A stretch of 60,000 nt of DNA from NCBI RefSeq assembly GCF_029227915.1, contig NC_079882.1, forward strand, positions 12,216,001 through 12,276,000, in the 5' to 3' direction. Below are positions 30,801 through 45,800 of the stretch, in pieces (position 1 is the first letter of the stretch; every line of letters starts with the position of its first letter). The notes below the pieces were generated by a model. The model ran no database searches. It had not been told where the DNA came from and saw only the letters and a program-made list of their open reading frames with translations. Position numbers and translations under genes: made by a program. The DNA comes from Hydractinia symbiolongicarpus (lineage: Eukaryota > Cnidaria > Hydrozoa > Anthoathecata > Hydractiniidae).

Positions 30801-33800
30801 AATAATAAAAAAAAAAATCCAAAATGTTTGTCTATATACAGTAGGGTCAACAGCACATCCCCTTCAAGCTGGAATGGTGTGTGGAAGCTGGCCATTCTCA
30901 ATAGCCTGTTTCAGTAGCTTCCAAGATGCTCCACGTTTGGCAAGTGCATCACTGATTTGCATTGAACCTTCTATCCTTGTGACTGTAATGTCACCTTCTT
31001 CAACCATTTCTCTCAAGGCACAGATTTCTAGTCTCAGACGTTTGTCTGATGGTTGCTTTGTTGAACCAAGTGCTTCGTATAATGAGCGACTGTTGGTTAT
31101 AGCATAGACTTGAAGCTGTTGATGTTTTAATAACAGATTACTGACCATGTTAGAAATGAAGAATGCCAATTCACACCCGTCACACATTGCTAATGTTTCA
31201 GCAGCCAATGCTGACCTTACAACACGTTTGATTCGAGTAGAATTCCACGCTAGTGTGCAACATTGCTGGAACTTATCACACAGAAGAACTATCTGGCCAC
31301 CTTGACTTCCAGCATTTGGTAAACTATTGAAGCAGCCATCTGCATAGACTTGGATGTGAATTTAATTAAAATCAAGGCAGGGAAATGTCATGAATGATGG
31401 ATTATTTTGGACTTTAGTGATGACTTTGTTAGCATCAATGACATCTGTGAATGTAGCTTCTTTGATTCTCCCAGACAAATATGAGACTTCAATACTGATT
31501 TCAGGTTTGGACATGCATGATAGCCAGTTCATTGGTCAATTGGACCAATGATGGATCTCAGTTCTCCTCTAACATTTTCATTAACATGTGTATGTTTGTC
31601 CATATTTGGTGGTAGCTCGATCTTCTTAATTGAGGATGCAAAATTGTTTTGAGAGAGCGTTATAGAAAAGTCTTTATGTTGTTTCAGTTCAATTCCCAAA
31701 TATTTAAATGCTGTGTGATGTTCAGTACTAAACTTTAATACTTGTCCCAATGGCTGGATAACCTGTATACGAAAGGTTTTTGTGCCACTCCACATAGTGT
31801 CATCTACATGACAAACAAGGATTCCATGCAACACATCACCAACATGCCAATAGAACAATCCATTGTCAAATGGACTAGGGGTAACACCTAAATTGATCAA
31901 TTCTTGTCGGAGTCGCAGGTAAAACTGGCGAGGAGCATCTGCAAGACCATAAACACACTTCATGAGTTTCCATAATTTTTCAGTATTGGCTTCTTTAGGT
32001 GGTTTTATGAATACTGTACATTCTATGGCATATCCTTGAAGAAAGGCTGTTTTTATGTCTAGAGAATGGAGTGACCATTTCATTGACGCTGTGATGGAAA
32101 GAAAAAGTCGAACACTCTGTCTTGAGCAGGTGGGACTATCTTTCCGATAGTCTTGGGATTCTTGAAAGCCTTTTGCAACTAGTCTGGCTTTTGTTGATGA
32201 TTTGTTGTCAATAACTTTAGGAGTGATTACCCAACGTACATTCATAAAATTTTGACCTTCATCTATGACTTCTTCATAGACTTTCTGAGACTTCCACGAC
32301 TGAAGCTCCCGTTGTTTGGCAAGTTCTATGTCAGTGTCAACTTGGGCAATGAGGATTTCTGATTGTAATACCTCTTGATCGTTGTTGCTTTTGTTAGTAT
32401 GATGCCACGTTGTTACGTCACTACTGAAATCAACTGATTGAAATTCACCTTCGGGTGACTTAACATTCCATGAATACTTCCATTTTCCTGTCGATTTTCC
32501 TGATCTGCTATGTAGGAGTTCCCTTTTTGCATGTATCGTCATTGTCAATGTTTTCATGAGTGACTTCATTAATTTCATGGACTTGTAATGAATTGGAAGC
32601 TTGTGATAAGCTTTCTTTATCTGGAAAAATTTTCTTAAGTTAGGCTTTCATGTTGATCAATGTAAGCTCTGTAACAATACCTTTGGCCAACTTTTCATCT
32701 TGCTTTGAGAGATTTGCTGATTTTAAGAGCTTGTAAGCAAGGAGATCTTCGGATATAGTGGTACCATGGCTCTGCAGTTTGAAATACAACTTTTCAAACC
32801 GGTGAATGTGTTCTTGAATGGAAGTTTCAGATGTCCGCTTGTAAGTGTCAAACTTATCCAAAGCTTCGAACTTTTCTAATGTTGTGTCTTTCAAATAAAG
32901 TTTATCTAACTTTTCTAAAACGTTTTCCAATCCATCATTGCTATTAATGATTTCTAATTCAAGTTCAAGTACGGCTTCTTCAGCCGACCCATCTAATGTC
33001 AATAATACGGCTGCTCCGTGCTTCTTTTTCTCAAGTGTGGTGAATGAGGACTAGATATTCACTTTCTTTTTCCAATCAGTGTATAATGAACTTGTAGACA
33101 ACAAGGGAGGATTTTTGTTTGACAACATTTTGCATCCAAAAACCGTGTAACATCCAGAGTCGGGGATCTTGTTCCAGTTGCTACCACTGTTAAATTGAAA
33201 TATAACACTTACAGTTAGTTTGATCCTGTCCAACTAGATTGATACTTTGGTGATACTTCAGTTGATATAAACTCAGCGTCCCATGCAGCTGTATTAGTTA
33301 GATAACTATTAATGAGAAGATACAACTATCACTTATGACCCTTTTTCACTTTCGTGCTTGATATTTTTCTCTCAATAACGATTTTTTCACTCTCTTTAAA
33401 ACACGATCCTAGAGATCAATTTTTCTTTTGTGTTGAATGTTATTCTAATCTATTTATATCATTGCAATCACATTGAGCATATTGAAATGATTTGCTTCTG
33501 ATAATATAGCAGTATGGCAGGTGTCATCTTGTTTTATAATCCCTACTTTCAAACAACAGGTGGCTACAAAAAATGTGGAAAAAAAAATTAAAAATACAAT
33601 TTTAATAAGAGACATGGAACGGTCCTCCCCATCTGCCACTCATTTTATTTGTACACTATCATTGGTAAGATAAAAATGGATAATAAAATTATAAAAACAT
33701 GAGCAAGAATCTTCCTTACATCGTTGTTACAGACGATCGGTAATAATTCATTATTTTTATGCATTTTAACTATGCAGTTTTCTACATGCATGAAATAGAT

Positions 33801-36800
33801 TTAATTAACGATAACAGTTGTAAAGCCTTCTTAAATCATTCTCTGTCTTCATATTTGTTTTTTTTTTTGTAATTTCGATAATTTCAGAAAGCTATCGCAG
33901 ACAGTAAGAAAACAAAATTTGCACGTGCGATTAATCGCACGCCTAAACAAATCTCCACGCTTGATCGCACACCTCTTAAAATGGCCTGCAAAATACAAAA
34001 AAATGTTTTATTCCAGAGGAAATAAAAAAAACATTCATCCACATGTAATTAAAATTATTGAAAAGTGTAACCAAAGTGATAACAATTGATCATTCTAAGT
34101 GTATTTGTTGTTTTATTAAGAAAAAGCTTCAAACAATATTTTGTGTCATTTCTTTCTAATAGTCATGAAAATTCACTAATTTTTTGGCAAAAGATCACGC
34201 ATGAAAATTATTACCCCAGAAATATAAAATTTTTGACCTATAAAATTAAGTACCCATGAAAATTAGTACTGTTATGGTATATAATAGTAATTTTAAGTGC
34301 CCAGGTTGAAAAGTAACAAATGAAAAATCATTGAAGAACATTGGATTAGATGATGGTTTATATCCCAGGAGTTGCAGGACTCAAAAGAAAATTTGATATA
34401 CTGATTTATTGGAACACAAAATCTAAAAAGGTGCTGTTTAATTAAAGCTCTTTGAAAGAAAAGTGAATAATCTTATTAATCAATCTAGGAACATTTGCAC
34501 TTATGGTTAATATAAATGGATTCATTCATTCATTACAAAAAGAAAAAAGAAATTTGCATTATATATATTGGTAAATATTTAAGAATAGAGCTTAAAATTC
34601 CATTTTGATTTGTAAAGTATTTTTTTAGGTGAATTCAGCAGTGTTTGTTGTGTGGGGCAGTAAATTCTGTTTTTTACTTCACAAATTTTTTTACTGAAAG
34701 GAACAAACAAGAACAGGGCAAAAAATTGCTGCTGGTAATTTCACATTGTACTATTACGCACTTTTAATACAGAAAGTATTCACACTGTAATTTTCACGAA
34801 ATAAAACCTGCTTGGCTAATAAATCTTTTACCTGTTGTTTCCATACACAATGCAAAGAAAAAGCTGAACCTGATTCTACTTTACCCAGCTTGGATAAGAG
34901 GATTTTCCATAACACAATGTAAACATAGGTATACAGGGTCAGAAACTTCTGTTTTCCTATCCTTTCTGCAGAAAATCTTTTAGGAATTTTGAAAAGAACT
35001 TAACTAGTAGTATGCAGCATTGCATCCACACTTGCTAGAACTGAGCTACAAATACACCCACCACACTGGGTGGCAAATATGTAAGCAACACAAATGCAGA
35101 TCCTAAGGTGTGATTTTAGCGGATCCATTAATGCATTCTCTGGTGTTAACCACAATTGGACCTCAAATCATGACGAGTGAGTATAAATGGCGTGATGTAA
35201 TTATTTACTGAGTCTGTTCATCTTACATTCATTGTCATTGTTTTTTCTATTGCAAAGCACTCCTTCTTTGTGTGGATGCCATCTTTCAAATTGTGTGCAT
35301 TATTTGTTATACATAACTACTAATATTTTATTGATTTTAATATTTTATTCTGTGTCATCTAAACACTGGACAAATATTTTTAGCAGTAAGTAGTTTTCAT
35401 AAATAAAAATATAAAATATATAACACAATAATATATAAATGCATTTAGAAAAAAGTTAAAACGTAAAAAATAGAAGGTTCTTAATGTAACCAAATTTTCA
35501 ACATGTAGCATTTCTCAAAGTAGATTGTTTAAAGCCCTAAATTCATTGCATCAAGGTTAAGCTATATATAATTTTGGTTTTATTTTTTATTTTTTAAAGC
35601 AGCTTACAATTACACTTGTGTTCTATGTATTAATTTTTGTTCCAGGAATGCAAAGAGGAGGTAATTTTAGTAGATTGGTACATTCCAAGACTTGCAGTGG
35701 TTTGTGAATGTGCCAACCTGTTATCTGATTTTATAAAAAGATTTTCATAAGAATATCTTGACACTTTTTTTTAGAATGACTGCTATTACCAGATCACACA
35801 ACAAAAAGATAACATGCTTCATATTGATGTCAACATTCCTTCAAATGCACTTGTCTCTCAGTATAAAATGGTCCTTGTTGCAACTGTTAAAGAAAAAAGC
35901 AAAAAAAGAACTAAAGAATTTGTCTTTCCAAAGGATGTGTTCATTTTATTCAACTCATGGTGTGAAGGTTGGTGTGGATTAATTATTATGATTAATTTAG
36001 GGAAAAATAAGATGTTAATTACATAATTTGATTTTTCTTTATCAATTCTACTACCAGATATTTATATGCAAATGATCCAAATTAGATGAATCAAAAAAAT
36101 TTACAGAAAAATTACAATAAAAATAAGCTTTGTGACCTCTACTCCCAAATCGGAGTGCTTTATATAAAAATTTAAATGGCAGTCATTGAGCTCACTGCTC
36201 TTACAGTTTATCTTTGAACACACCAAATAAATATAAACCCTAACCATATCATGACTGTTTATTCAGATATTTTTTTCAATCCTTTATAGATGATGAGGTG
36301 TACATGGAAAATGAAGATTTAAAAAAAGAATATGTTTTAAACGACTCTGGATATGTATATTGGTCTGGAAGAAGAGCTAAACCATGGTTCTTTGGACAGG
36401 TACAGCGTAACTACCAATATAAATAGTTTTGTGATTTGTGTGAAGACAGGATCTGAGGAATCCTTATGCCCTGTCTTACAAAACTGCATGCCCAATGTTG
36501 TAATGTTCGCAATGAGATAAGGGGGCTAAAACTAGAGTAGGTATTGTCTAAAAATGGCAATTGGAATCCTCCATATTTTAGGAGTAAAAGTACCTGGGTA
36601 GTTGAAAAGTTGGGTAGTTTAGCGGCAAGTTGCACCTACCATTTTTGTTTTATGAAAAAGCTGGCTGGCCGAATGTTCCGTAAAAATTATATTTGATTCG
36701 TTCAAAATGTCGTAACTGACTTGGAGACCCAAGGTTTTGCTGCGAAATAACATACATTGCTGATCATACAATACCTTAGAATAGTGATATTTTCATTGCT

Positions 36801-39800
36801 TATCCATGATTATGGCACTGAAGGAGATTTTTATGTGGTGTATAAGATTCTCACTATTCAAGACTGAACTCGCTCGACAATAAACGTTTAGTCGCAACTT
36901 TCCGGCACAAAGCGTGAAATATTGGGGCTGATCTTTTCCATAGGCCTGGGGACAAATTTGATTAAAATGGCATGGTCACCTGTTAATTTAATTTTGCTCA
37001 ATAATCATCCTGAGATCATGCTGAGGGTAAACAAACAGGGATAAAGCAATGCATTAAAAGCGGGGCAGAAGAAATAATTCATTCAGTCATCATCATTCTC
37101 GGCTTAACGTCCGTTTTCCATGCTAGCATGGGTTGGACGGGGTATATTAATGACCCTCTTCCAATCTGATCTAGACTGTGTTAGATCTAAACTCAACTTC
37201 CTCTGTATCAAGTCTGTCCTTATGACCTCTTTCTCGGTCTGCCTCTGGGCTTTGCCCAGGAACTATCAAGTCTCTACACTTTCTTACCCAATTATCCTTC
37301 TCCATTCTTTCCAAGTGCCCCAGCCAGTTCAATCTTCTTCTCAGGACAACATCTTTAATTCTACGGAGACTTAGCCTGCTTCTTAGCTCATCTGAACTCT
37401 TTCTGTCTCTCAGACTGGCGTTACACATCCACCTAACCATTCTCATATCATTCCTTTCTAAACGGTCAAGATCTTCCTGCTTCACTGCCCATGTCTCACT
37501 ACCGTACAACATAACACTTCTTACATAGGCCTCATACAACCTACCTTTTACCTCAATTGACAGGACTCTGCTAGTCAACAAAGGAAGTAACTCTCTCAAC
37601 TTTTTCTTAGTTTTCTAGTTTTTCAGTGCCTCATGTTTTTCCTTGTCGCCTTCCTTTAAATGTCACGGTCTTACAAATTGTACCATAATAATTGTTCTCG
37701 ATATTATTTCGATATACTTAACCAGAGAAGAAAATATTTCTTAGCAATTAGTCATGTCTCAGATCATAGATTTCACCAAAGAAAACAAAGATGAAGAAAA
37801 GGTAAGTTCCGTGTTTTTTCTCAAAATTCGTATTTCGCTGATTCAAGTTCCATAACTGATATTCTAGATTATTATTTCTTTTTTTTAGAATACAGTTGTA
37901 CTGGTGTCAGATAACGATGACAGCGATTCAAGTCAGCTGGAGAACAAAACAACAAAGTTAGCCTAAGTTACGATGGATTTTTTTTCTGATTTAACTTATC
38001 CCTAAATGTATTTTTTGGAATAAAAAGTGAAAATAACTTTACAACGAGTAATTATGTCTGCAAAGCATCTCCTATATAATATTAACTTCTTTGTGTGTCT
38101 TGGAATTTTGAGTACAGTTCATTTTCTGGTTTCTCAGTTACGTATATTTAAACTATATTTAAAAGTCCCTTTCATCTATTTAAAAGTCCCTTTTCTGTTC
38201 CAACAAAACTCTGTGTTTAATTCGATTGTGTCACGCTCGTTGTATCATTCGTGTCTCCATCTGAAAAAGGAAATAGATAAATTTCTGCGTAAATAAATTA
38301 ATGAGAAATTGTGCATATGGAAAATTTCCGTTCAGAGAAAATAATCAAAATTATCTAAGTTCGACTTTTTTAAACCAATTACTATAACTACTGATTAATA
38401 AAGAACATGTCATTTAGTTTTTATAATGCAAAAAAAACAAAAAACTCAAGAATAAAATGTATCTTCAACGAAATTAATACTTGGATTTATTAATAATGAA
38501 TGCAGTAATGAAACATCATGCGAGAATTTATTAATGCAACTTTATCACAATAAGAATGAAACATCATGCGAGAATTTATTAATGCAAATTTATCACAAGG
38601 TAGTTCTTCAAGAGATTCTAAATTTGTTACAGCCCTGATGTTGATATACAATCAGACACTTCGATAACTTCATTAGACCTTAAGAAGCCAGCTTTTGGGT
38701 GAATTATATTTCAATATTTTTTTGAGTTTTCAGCAGCATACTGCATGCAACTTACAATATCTTTCGAATTTTCTTACAGCCATTTATTGACCCCAGATAA
38801 TAGTGACATCAATGACAATATCTTAATTGGAGACTTGATCAAAAACAAAAACAATAGAATGACATATCTCCACAACACTGACTTTTGTAAAGAATCATTT
38901 CTAAATCCTTAAAATACTTGTCTTGATCTTATTGTGGTCACCATTATAAATATTAATTATATTTTTATTACATTTTAACATGCCAAATCCATCTTTAGTC
39001 AGAGAGTTTCCTGATATACCATCATATTTGAGTTTCATGAAGACAGAACAAGAATATTTTAACGGATGTCACATAATTAGTGATGATGATGAGAAAGTGG
39101 ATATTTCTGAGGAAGAAAGGTAAAAAGTTGATTTCAATTATCTGTTGAAAAAGTACTCCATGCAAGAAAAATCTGGGAATTTAATATACAGTGAAAGTAT
39201 GTATACCATCATGGATTTAATTCTTGTGTTTGTAAAAAAGAACGACATCAGAGGAGTTCAGACGAATTCATAACCTATTTTAAACAGAATCCCACGCTTA
39301 AGCCATACATGGTTGCATCAACAGCTTTATGTAATGCCATGGTGGAAGGTAATTGGAATGAATTGGACCAGATTCCCGATAACCTACAACAAATTTAAAA
39401 AAGAGAGCACTGAAGGAAACACAGCCACTTGAACATTCTTTAGGTAATTATAGTACCATGGTATCATAGTGTATTATAGGATGACAATAGGGTACAGTTC
39501 AAAGTAGTGCTTATTTGTTTTATTGTTTTTTCATCCTCATCACTTTATTTGCAGTTGTTGTGATATTAAAGAAATCCACAGACAAAAGGGACAGATTTTT
39601 AATTTACACACTCCAAGATAGAAAGCACAATGGTGATTCTACGTTTGTCTTCAAAACCAGTGACTTAAAGCTGAAAATTATTGAAGATATGAACCGTCAT
39701 GGAGAGAGTATTATGTCCACTGAGTATGCACATATTGATGGCAAGCTGAACCGATGCATGAACTTCACAACCATTACATGGAGTGCATATCATCCATTTT

Positions 39801-42800
39801 TGAAGAAACAACTACCACTGGCAACAATGGAATGTGAGGAAAAGTCTGCTGCAGTAGTAACAAAGTTTTGGGAACTGTTGAATGAAGCACTGGCCAACAG
39901 GTCTTAAAAAGCTAAAGATTTCAATCCTTTTGGTTTGATGAGTGATGAAGCTAGTGCTTTCTGGAAAGCTACACTTGAAAACTTTCATCCAGAAATAGTG
40001 GCTAACAGCGTAAGCTGTACATTTCACTTCAAGGAGAATGTGAACAGACATGTTTCATTTTCACATAAAACACCTTTAAATATGATATCAGAAATGAATA
40101 TTAATTGGCTTAAATAACATCCAGAAACAAAAAAGGTTTTCTACTAAAAAACTTAATTAAAAAATATTGTTGTTTTTATTTGTGATCATCTCATTCACGT
40201 TATGGCAAGTGTATACACCAAATATATTATTCTTCAATATATATAGTATTCAACATTATGCACCTTTAGGTGATGATTCTAGTAGGCAAAGTTCAAAAAA
40301 CTGGCTTTTCAATGGATGGTTACCAAACCACAATAGGTATTTTGGAAAACCTTTGTGATGCAACATCAGTCAAGAAAAATTTACAAAACCTTATATCTTT
40401 GTGGGATAAACGTTGTCTCCACTGGTCAAGGGCATGCAAGGCAGCAATTTTTCTCCAACAACGAATCAAGCGAAGGCAAATTTTTTTATATGCTCACAGA
40501 AGTAGCACCAATATTTGCTTTAAGCAGCACGTGACAACACGTCATGTTAAAGATATTGTGGCAATAATATCAACATGGTGTTACATCAACTGGCGCTGGA
40601 GCAAACTAGCTTTATGGATAATCCCACCTCAATTGATCAGCATTGCCTACATCGACTGGATACGGAACAAGAACAAAAAAAGTGAGGAAGGAAACGTATC
40701 CAACATGTAAGTGCATATGCTAGTGATCTTGATGATGATGATGCTAGACCAGCATGATTCGAAGCACAAAATAAAAATCAAAGACCTTTGGAAATTTGAT
40801 AATGGTATGGAATTTTCCATCAAAAGCAAGAAAACCTATCCGGTTACTGTTGAGACAAAGCACGTATTCTGGAGCTCATACAAAATGTACATTGCTTCAT
40901 CACCTAATTGTGACTGCCTATTTTTTCTTGCCAATCAAAATAATGTGTGTAAACATATAGTCTGGATTCTTTTACACTTTTTTGACTGTCCTCCAGCTAG
41001 TAAGATCGTTCAAGAAAGAGGGTACACAAAACAAGAATTAGCCTTGTTGAAAATTGATAACCTGAAAACAATTCCTGCCAATATCAAGTACCACAACATT
41101 AATGCGACAGATTTAATCACCACTTCGATCAGTTGACCTAACACCACAACTGAGCCGAATAAAGGAGATGCTAACAACCAAACAAACAAAAGGGCAAACA
41201 ACCAAAATATAAGAATTGCAGTAACTGCATCATGGTGGGGCAGTTACATACTTGATGTAATGTGAAAAATTGATCCTTGACATATCTGTCACACTCAGAG
41301 ACTGTGAACTAGCTATTTGTTTGGAAACAAATATGTTCGAACAATGACATTGACTTATTGTATATAGCTAGGCTAGCTAGCTATGTACTGTTTTGTGTAT
41401 ATACATGTTACATATTATTTGAAGAACCTTTTACAACTCTTATAGTTCTATTTTGTGTCTGTTAGAAAACGTTTTCTCTAGTAATACTAACCTGAAAATA
41501 GTCTCGACATCTATCAACTGAGTTAATCAAGAGCATGCGATATTCTGGCTTTATTATGCGCTATACAATTTCAAACTGTTCCCAGTTTTACCAAGTCTTA
41601 TACAGCGTAAATAACACACAAGAGAGATTAACAGTTAGGCCACGCCTAAGGGCTTCTTTTCACTTTGATGCAGGTGTATACTGGCACGAGATAAGATTTG
41701 TTGCGTTGATTTCTTTAATAGTTGAGCAAGAGAGCGCCATTTTCGTATATGTATTTTTGTATATGTGTCAAAATTTATGAAATCCTCTGAGAATGGCACA
41801 AGATAAGATTTTACAGATATTTATAGTATACACCTGCATTGCTTACTGTAGAAATTAGTCAAGTGAAAACAAGACCTTAAATCACAGCGCAAAAAATAAA
41901 TGTTCAGAAAAATAACTCGGCAATCGTAAAAATAGCAACTTCCCATTTTCTCATTTCGCAACTTTCCAACTACCCGATTTCCTAAACTCCTATTATAGTC
42001 ATTTTACAACTTATAATTAGTAATAAAACGATTGGTAATCTGTCATTTCTTTTATATTGGATTAAACAGGACATTTTTTGAACCACTAAAATAAATTTTA
42101 CAAAAGTTACATACCATAAATTAAACTAGTTTTTCATAGCTTTAAATTTGTCAAATTTGTCAAAATTTCTCCAATATCTCCACAGCTTGTAACTGCTGTC
42201 ATGTTACACTATGTGGTTAAAAAGTTTCATGTTCTCAAAAAACATTTTAAAGATTTCTTTCATTGCTTATAGGCTAGCTCTTCAGGTGATAGATATTCCC
42301 ATCATTGTCCCAAGAGCTCGGGACGAAATTAGGGACAATTCAAGAAGCCTGGGGAGACAAACGCCCTTAAAACATTAAAGCTTACAAACAATATTTTGCA
42401 TTTCCAGTTAATTACTCTTTACACATCAGGTCAAACCTTTGTACTTTATGGGTTAAACGTTTTTGACACGAGCTCTTTAACTATCACGTTTATTGAATGG
42501 TTTAGAAGAAGAAAATATCTGCTGTTACAAGATTTGCTGAATTATTTTGTTAAATTGAGTAAACAAATCTAATCTTTTTGTTCATCTAAAATGATGACAA
42601 TTAGTATGCAAAAACACCTCCCAAAAATGGTAATGAAAAGGTTATAGCCAACCCCAATTAAAAATACGAATTGGCTTTTCTTTCGAATAGCATATATGCA
42701 TATGCTTAGTGTGATACAATTTTTAAATTCAAAATTAGTAATATGATAAATACATTACCGATGTTAAAATTTAACATTTTAAGATTTAAGATTAACATTT

Positions 42801-45800
42801 CAAGTAATTGTAATGCTGAAATTGGAACTAAATGTTGACCTTGAAATTTGGAGGTCTGACATGAACAAAAATTCGAAAAGGGTTGAATTATGGGGTTAAA
42901 TTTAACTTTTTTATTCAATTTTTTAGGAAAAGCATTTTTATGCATTATGATTTAAAGAAGTACTTACATTTAATCAACACATATGCATGATGCTGATATA
43001 TATTTTTTCCAACTTATAGTTTACAGATACTGTTTTGAGATGCACATTCAAGTTACTGATGTCAACATATCCCTCCAGACGCGACACAGCCAGAGAAGTT
43101 GCCAGGCATATGTCTGCCCGTGTATGTAACAAAAACATTAAGTTTTTATGTTTTATATTTTTAATTTCAGAAAATTTCACAATTAAAGTTAAATTTTTTA
43201 GTAATCTCGCATAAACATATATATTTCACCTATGTATCTAGAAAAAAACAAAACAATAGTCACCCTTATTTAAAGTGCCTAGAAACTTCTTAGCTACAGG
43301 AGGCAACAGTTTACGCGATTGTTGTTGTTATGGTAGATTTATATAACCTGATTTGTTTGGGAGTTTTATCCATTTCACACACTAGGTGTTAATTCGGTTT
43401 TCAAACTTTTAGTGGGCGATTAGCATGTAAATGTGTTTTTAATAGAAAGGAGGTATCACAAAGGAATACAGCATTAAATAGATCAAATGCCATATTTATG
43501 TTAGTTATATTGATCTGTATTGACTTTTCGACAAGTTTGTTCCAATATCCTGTCAGCTTAACTTGATGTGAACTTGCTGAAATTTGTTGGAACTTAAATG
43601 TACAATTTGTACTTTAGGCCAACAGCTTTGATAACAATGGTCTTCTCGAAGGAAATTGGTCTGGTAAATATGACGGAGGTGTGAAACCTTGGGAATGGAA
43701 TGGAAGTGTAAAGATTTGTAGACAGTATTTAACCACTGGTGAACCAGTCAAGTTTGGTCAATGTTGGGTCTTTTCTGGACTGGTTACCTCGTGTAAGGAA
43801 TCATTTTTGTTTTTAAAAATGCATGAAACACCCATTATCTTAATCATATATTTCCCAAAAGGGTATTCCTTAATAACTTATTTTTGTGATAAAAGAGCTT
43901 GAGATTAATTTTTTTGCAGAACAAATGATTATGTGGAACTTCTTGTGATTTGCTCTTAATAACGCAAATTTTTCAAAACTTAATTTTGCAAATATTGGCC
44001 AAAAGCGCAAGAATAAGTTCCAAAAAAATAAATTTCACAGTGCTTAGAAGAATATCTCGAATTGTGTTCTGGTGTTTTCTTTCAAAGATTTAAATACCTG
44101 TAACATAGCATGACAGAATGTACGCAATACAATGTTTACGACATTTGCTTTCTTTATTTTAACTCTACAGGAATATTATAAGTGTCAGTGACAATTTATT
44201 ACGAAACTGGTTTCTACCAGAAGTGATTTTTTTAGTATCTGTAGCAAATTTAACTTTTTTTCTAGTGATGCGATGTTTGGGCGTACCTTCAAGAAGTGTT
44301 ACAAACTACGACTCGGCGCACGATACAGACAATAACTGCACGTTTGATAAATATTTTGACAAAGACATGAATTACCTTGATGAAGAATCTGATGATTCTT
44401 GTTGGTTAGTATAAAAAATTATTTTTAGTATACAGAAAGGTCACGTTAGTATATATATTTTTTTTCATTATGTCATTAATAACCGTGGATCAACTAGGCA
44501 TCTGAAGAGGCTTTATGGAGTCCATCACTCCAAACCAATGAGATTTCAGCCACCCATGTTAAAAAGCAACAGTAGACAATGGTTTTTTTGTAGCCACTAT
44601 TTTCAATTCTAAGTTCCTGTTTCAATTGGTTTCTCTGAAACAGAATTCTTAAAATTGGACCACCCTTATAGTCTTGTAGTTGGACAGTCTATTAAACTGT
44701 TTTAGGTCTCCTTCTGGGTTGTAATGTTACAAACTCCGTATATTTCGAATATTATGGCTTAAACTTGAAAAAGGAAATAACTAAAATAGAAGAAGTGATT
44801 TGAGATTATAAAATTATTCTGACTTCTTTTTTTAAAATTTTTGGGATTTTTTCATCTATTTTTGAATTTGCTTTCAATATGTCGAGGGCAAATATTCTAA
44901 TAATTTTTAAAAAATTTCAATTAGCTCCGACTTATAGTAACGGGATTAATATTTTCAATATCTTGTAAAAGAGAAAAGTAAGTCATTAAGTTTATAGTCT
45001 ATAACTCTTTCAGAACGAAGGTTATCAAAATTCAACCGACGGGACGTGGCCTTGTTGTCATGAAGTTATCTTCGTAATCACAAGGTCCTGTAGCTGTTCC
45101 GCTGTTGAGCTCCCGTAGCTGTTAACCGAACCACGGAACCAAGAAAGATTTTTAATTATTTTTCTTGGGCAACTCTAAATTTTATCTATGTGTTAGGAAT
45201 TTCCATGTATGGAATGATGTGTGGATGACACGATTGGATCTCCCTGAAGGTTTTGGAGGGTGGCAAGCCATTGATGGAACACCTCAGGAAGAGAGTGAAA
45301 ATATCTACCGATGTGGCCCAGCCTCTTTGTTAGCTATAAAGGAAGGAAACGTTCACTATGGCTTCGATACCAGATTTGTTTTTGCTGAGGTAAATGCTGA
45401 GAAGGTGTATTGGCAACGTGATGACGAAGAGGATGATTGGGTTCCTGTTCGATTTAAGAAAGACAGCGTTGGTATGTCTTACCTGAGTTATTGTGTCGCC
45501 CTCGTAATATGTAATAAAATTATGTCGCCATTATTAACCCTATTGTTTCTATTTTTAACCATTTTATTCAGCATAATAGGTTTTCAATTGTTAATAATAT
45601 GAAGTGTACTATTTACATATTTTGAACTTCAATCCTCCAAACCGCAAAAATTCCTGTTATTTTGATTTATCCAACATTTCTATATATGTACGCCTGTTCT
45701 GAGAGCAACATTCTTTAAATAGTCATCCGCATAAGATCTGCCACATTTGATTTAATAGCAATCATTTCGCAAGCATCAAGTTTAGTTAATACCGATTACA

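Larger units (their letters stand above)
30428..33331 (-). mobile_element. Ty1/copia LTR retrotransposon, internally deleted, in transglutaminase intron 2
   Basis: A 2,904-bp element on the minus strand bounded by 144-bp LTRs (30428-30571 and 33188-33331). The LTRs run TG...CA in element sense and differ at one base by my reading. A primer-binding site TGGTAGCAAC (33186-33177) lies one base inside the 5' LTR; its first eight bases fit initiator-Met tRNA priming. Coding order is gag-like (33002-32640), copia RT (32578-31529) and RNase H (31208-30864). RT motifs include [40 protein letters not shown] and VCHVDDTMW. Protease and integrase are absent, so the element is a deletion derivative that needs help in trans. 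CTTAT lies at 30421-30425 and 33332-33336, a possible target duplication offset by two bases on the left. Confidence 0.88.
36580..41991 (+). mobile_element. SWIM-domain transposon (MULE-like?) in transglutaminase intron 4
   Basis: Imperfect inverted ends face each other at about 36580-36633 and 41930-41991. In both, GGAGT is followed ten bases later by GGGTAGTTG(A/G)AAAGTTG, in the same register. Between them is a decayed transposase-like gene with a SWIM zinc finger. No clear target duplication was found (left flank TATTTTA, right flank TATTATA). The element carries a LINE fragment near its left end, so it was itself a target. Superfamily is uncertain: SWIM fingers suggest MULE-type, but the catalytic residues could not be placed. 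Confidence 0.55.
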
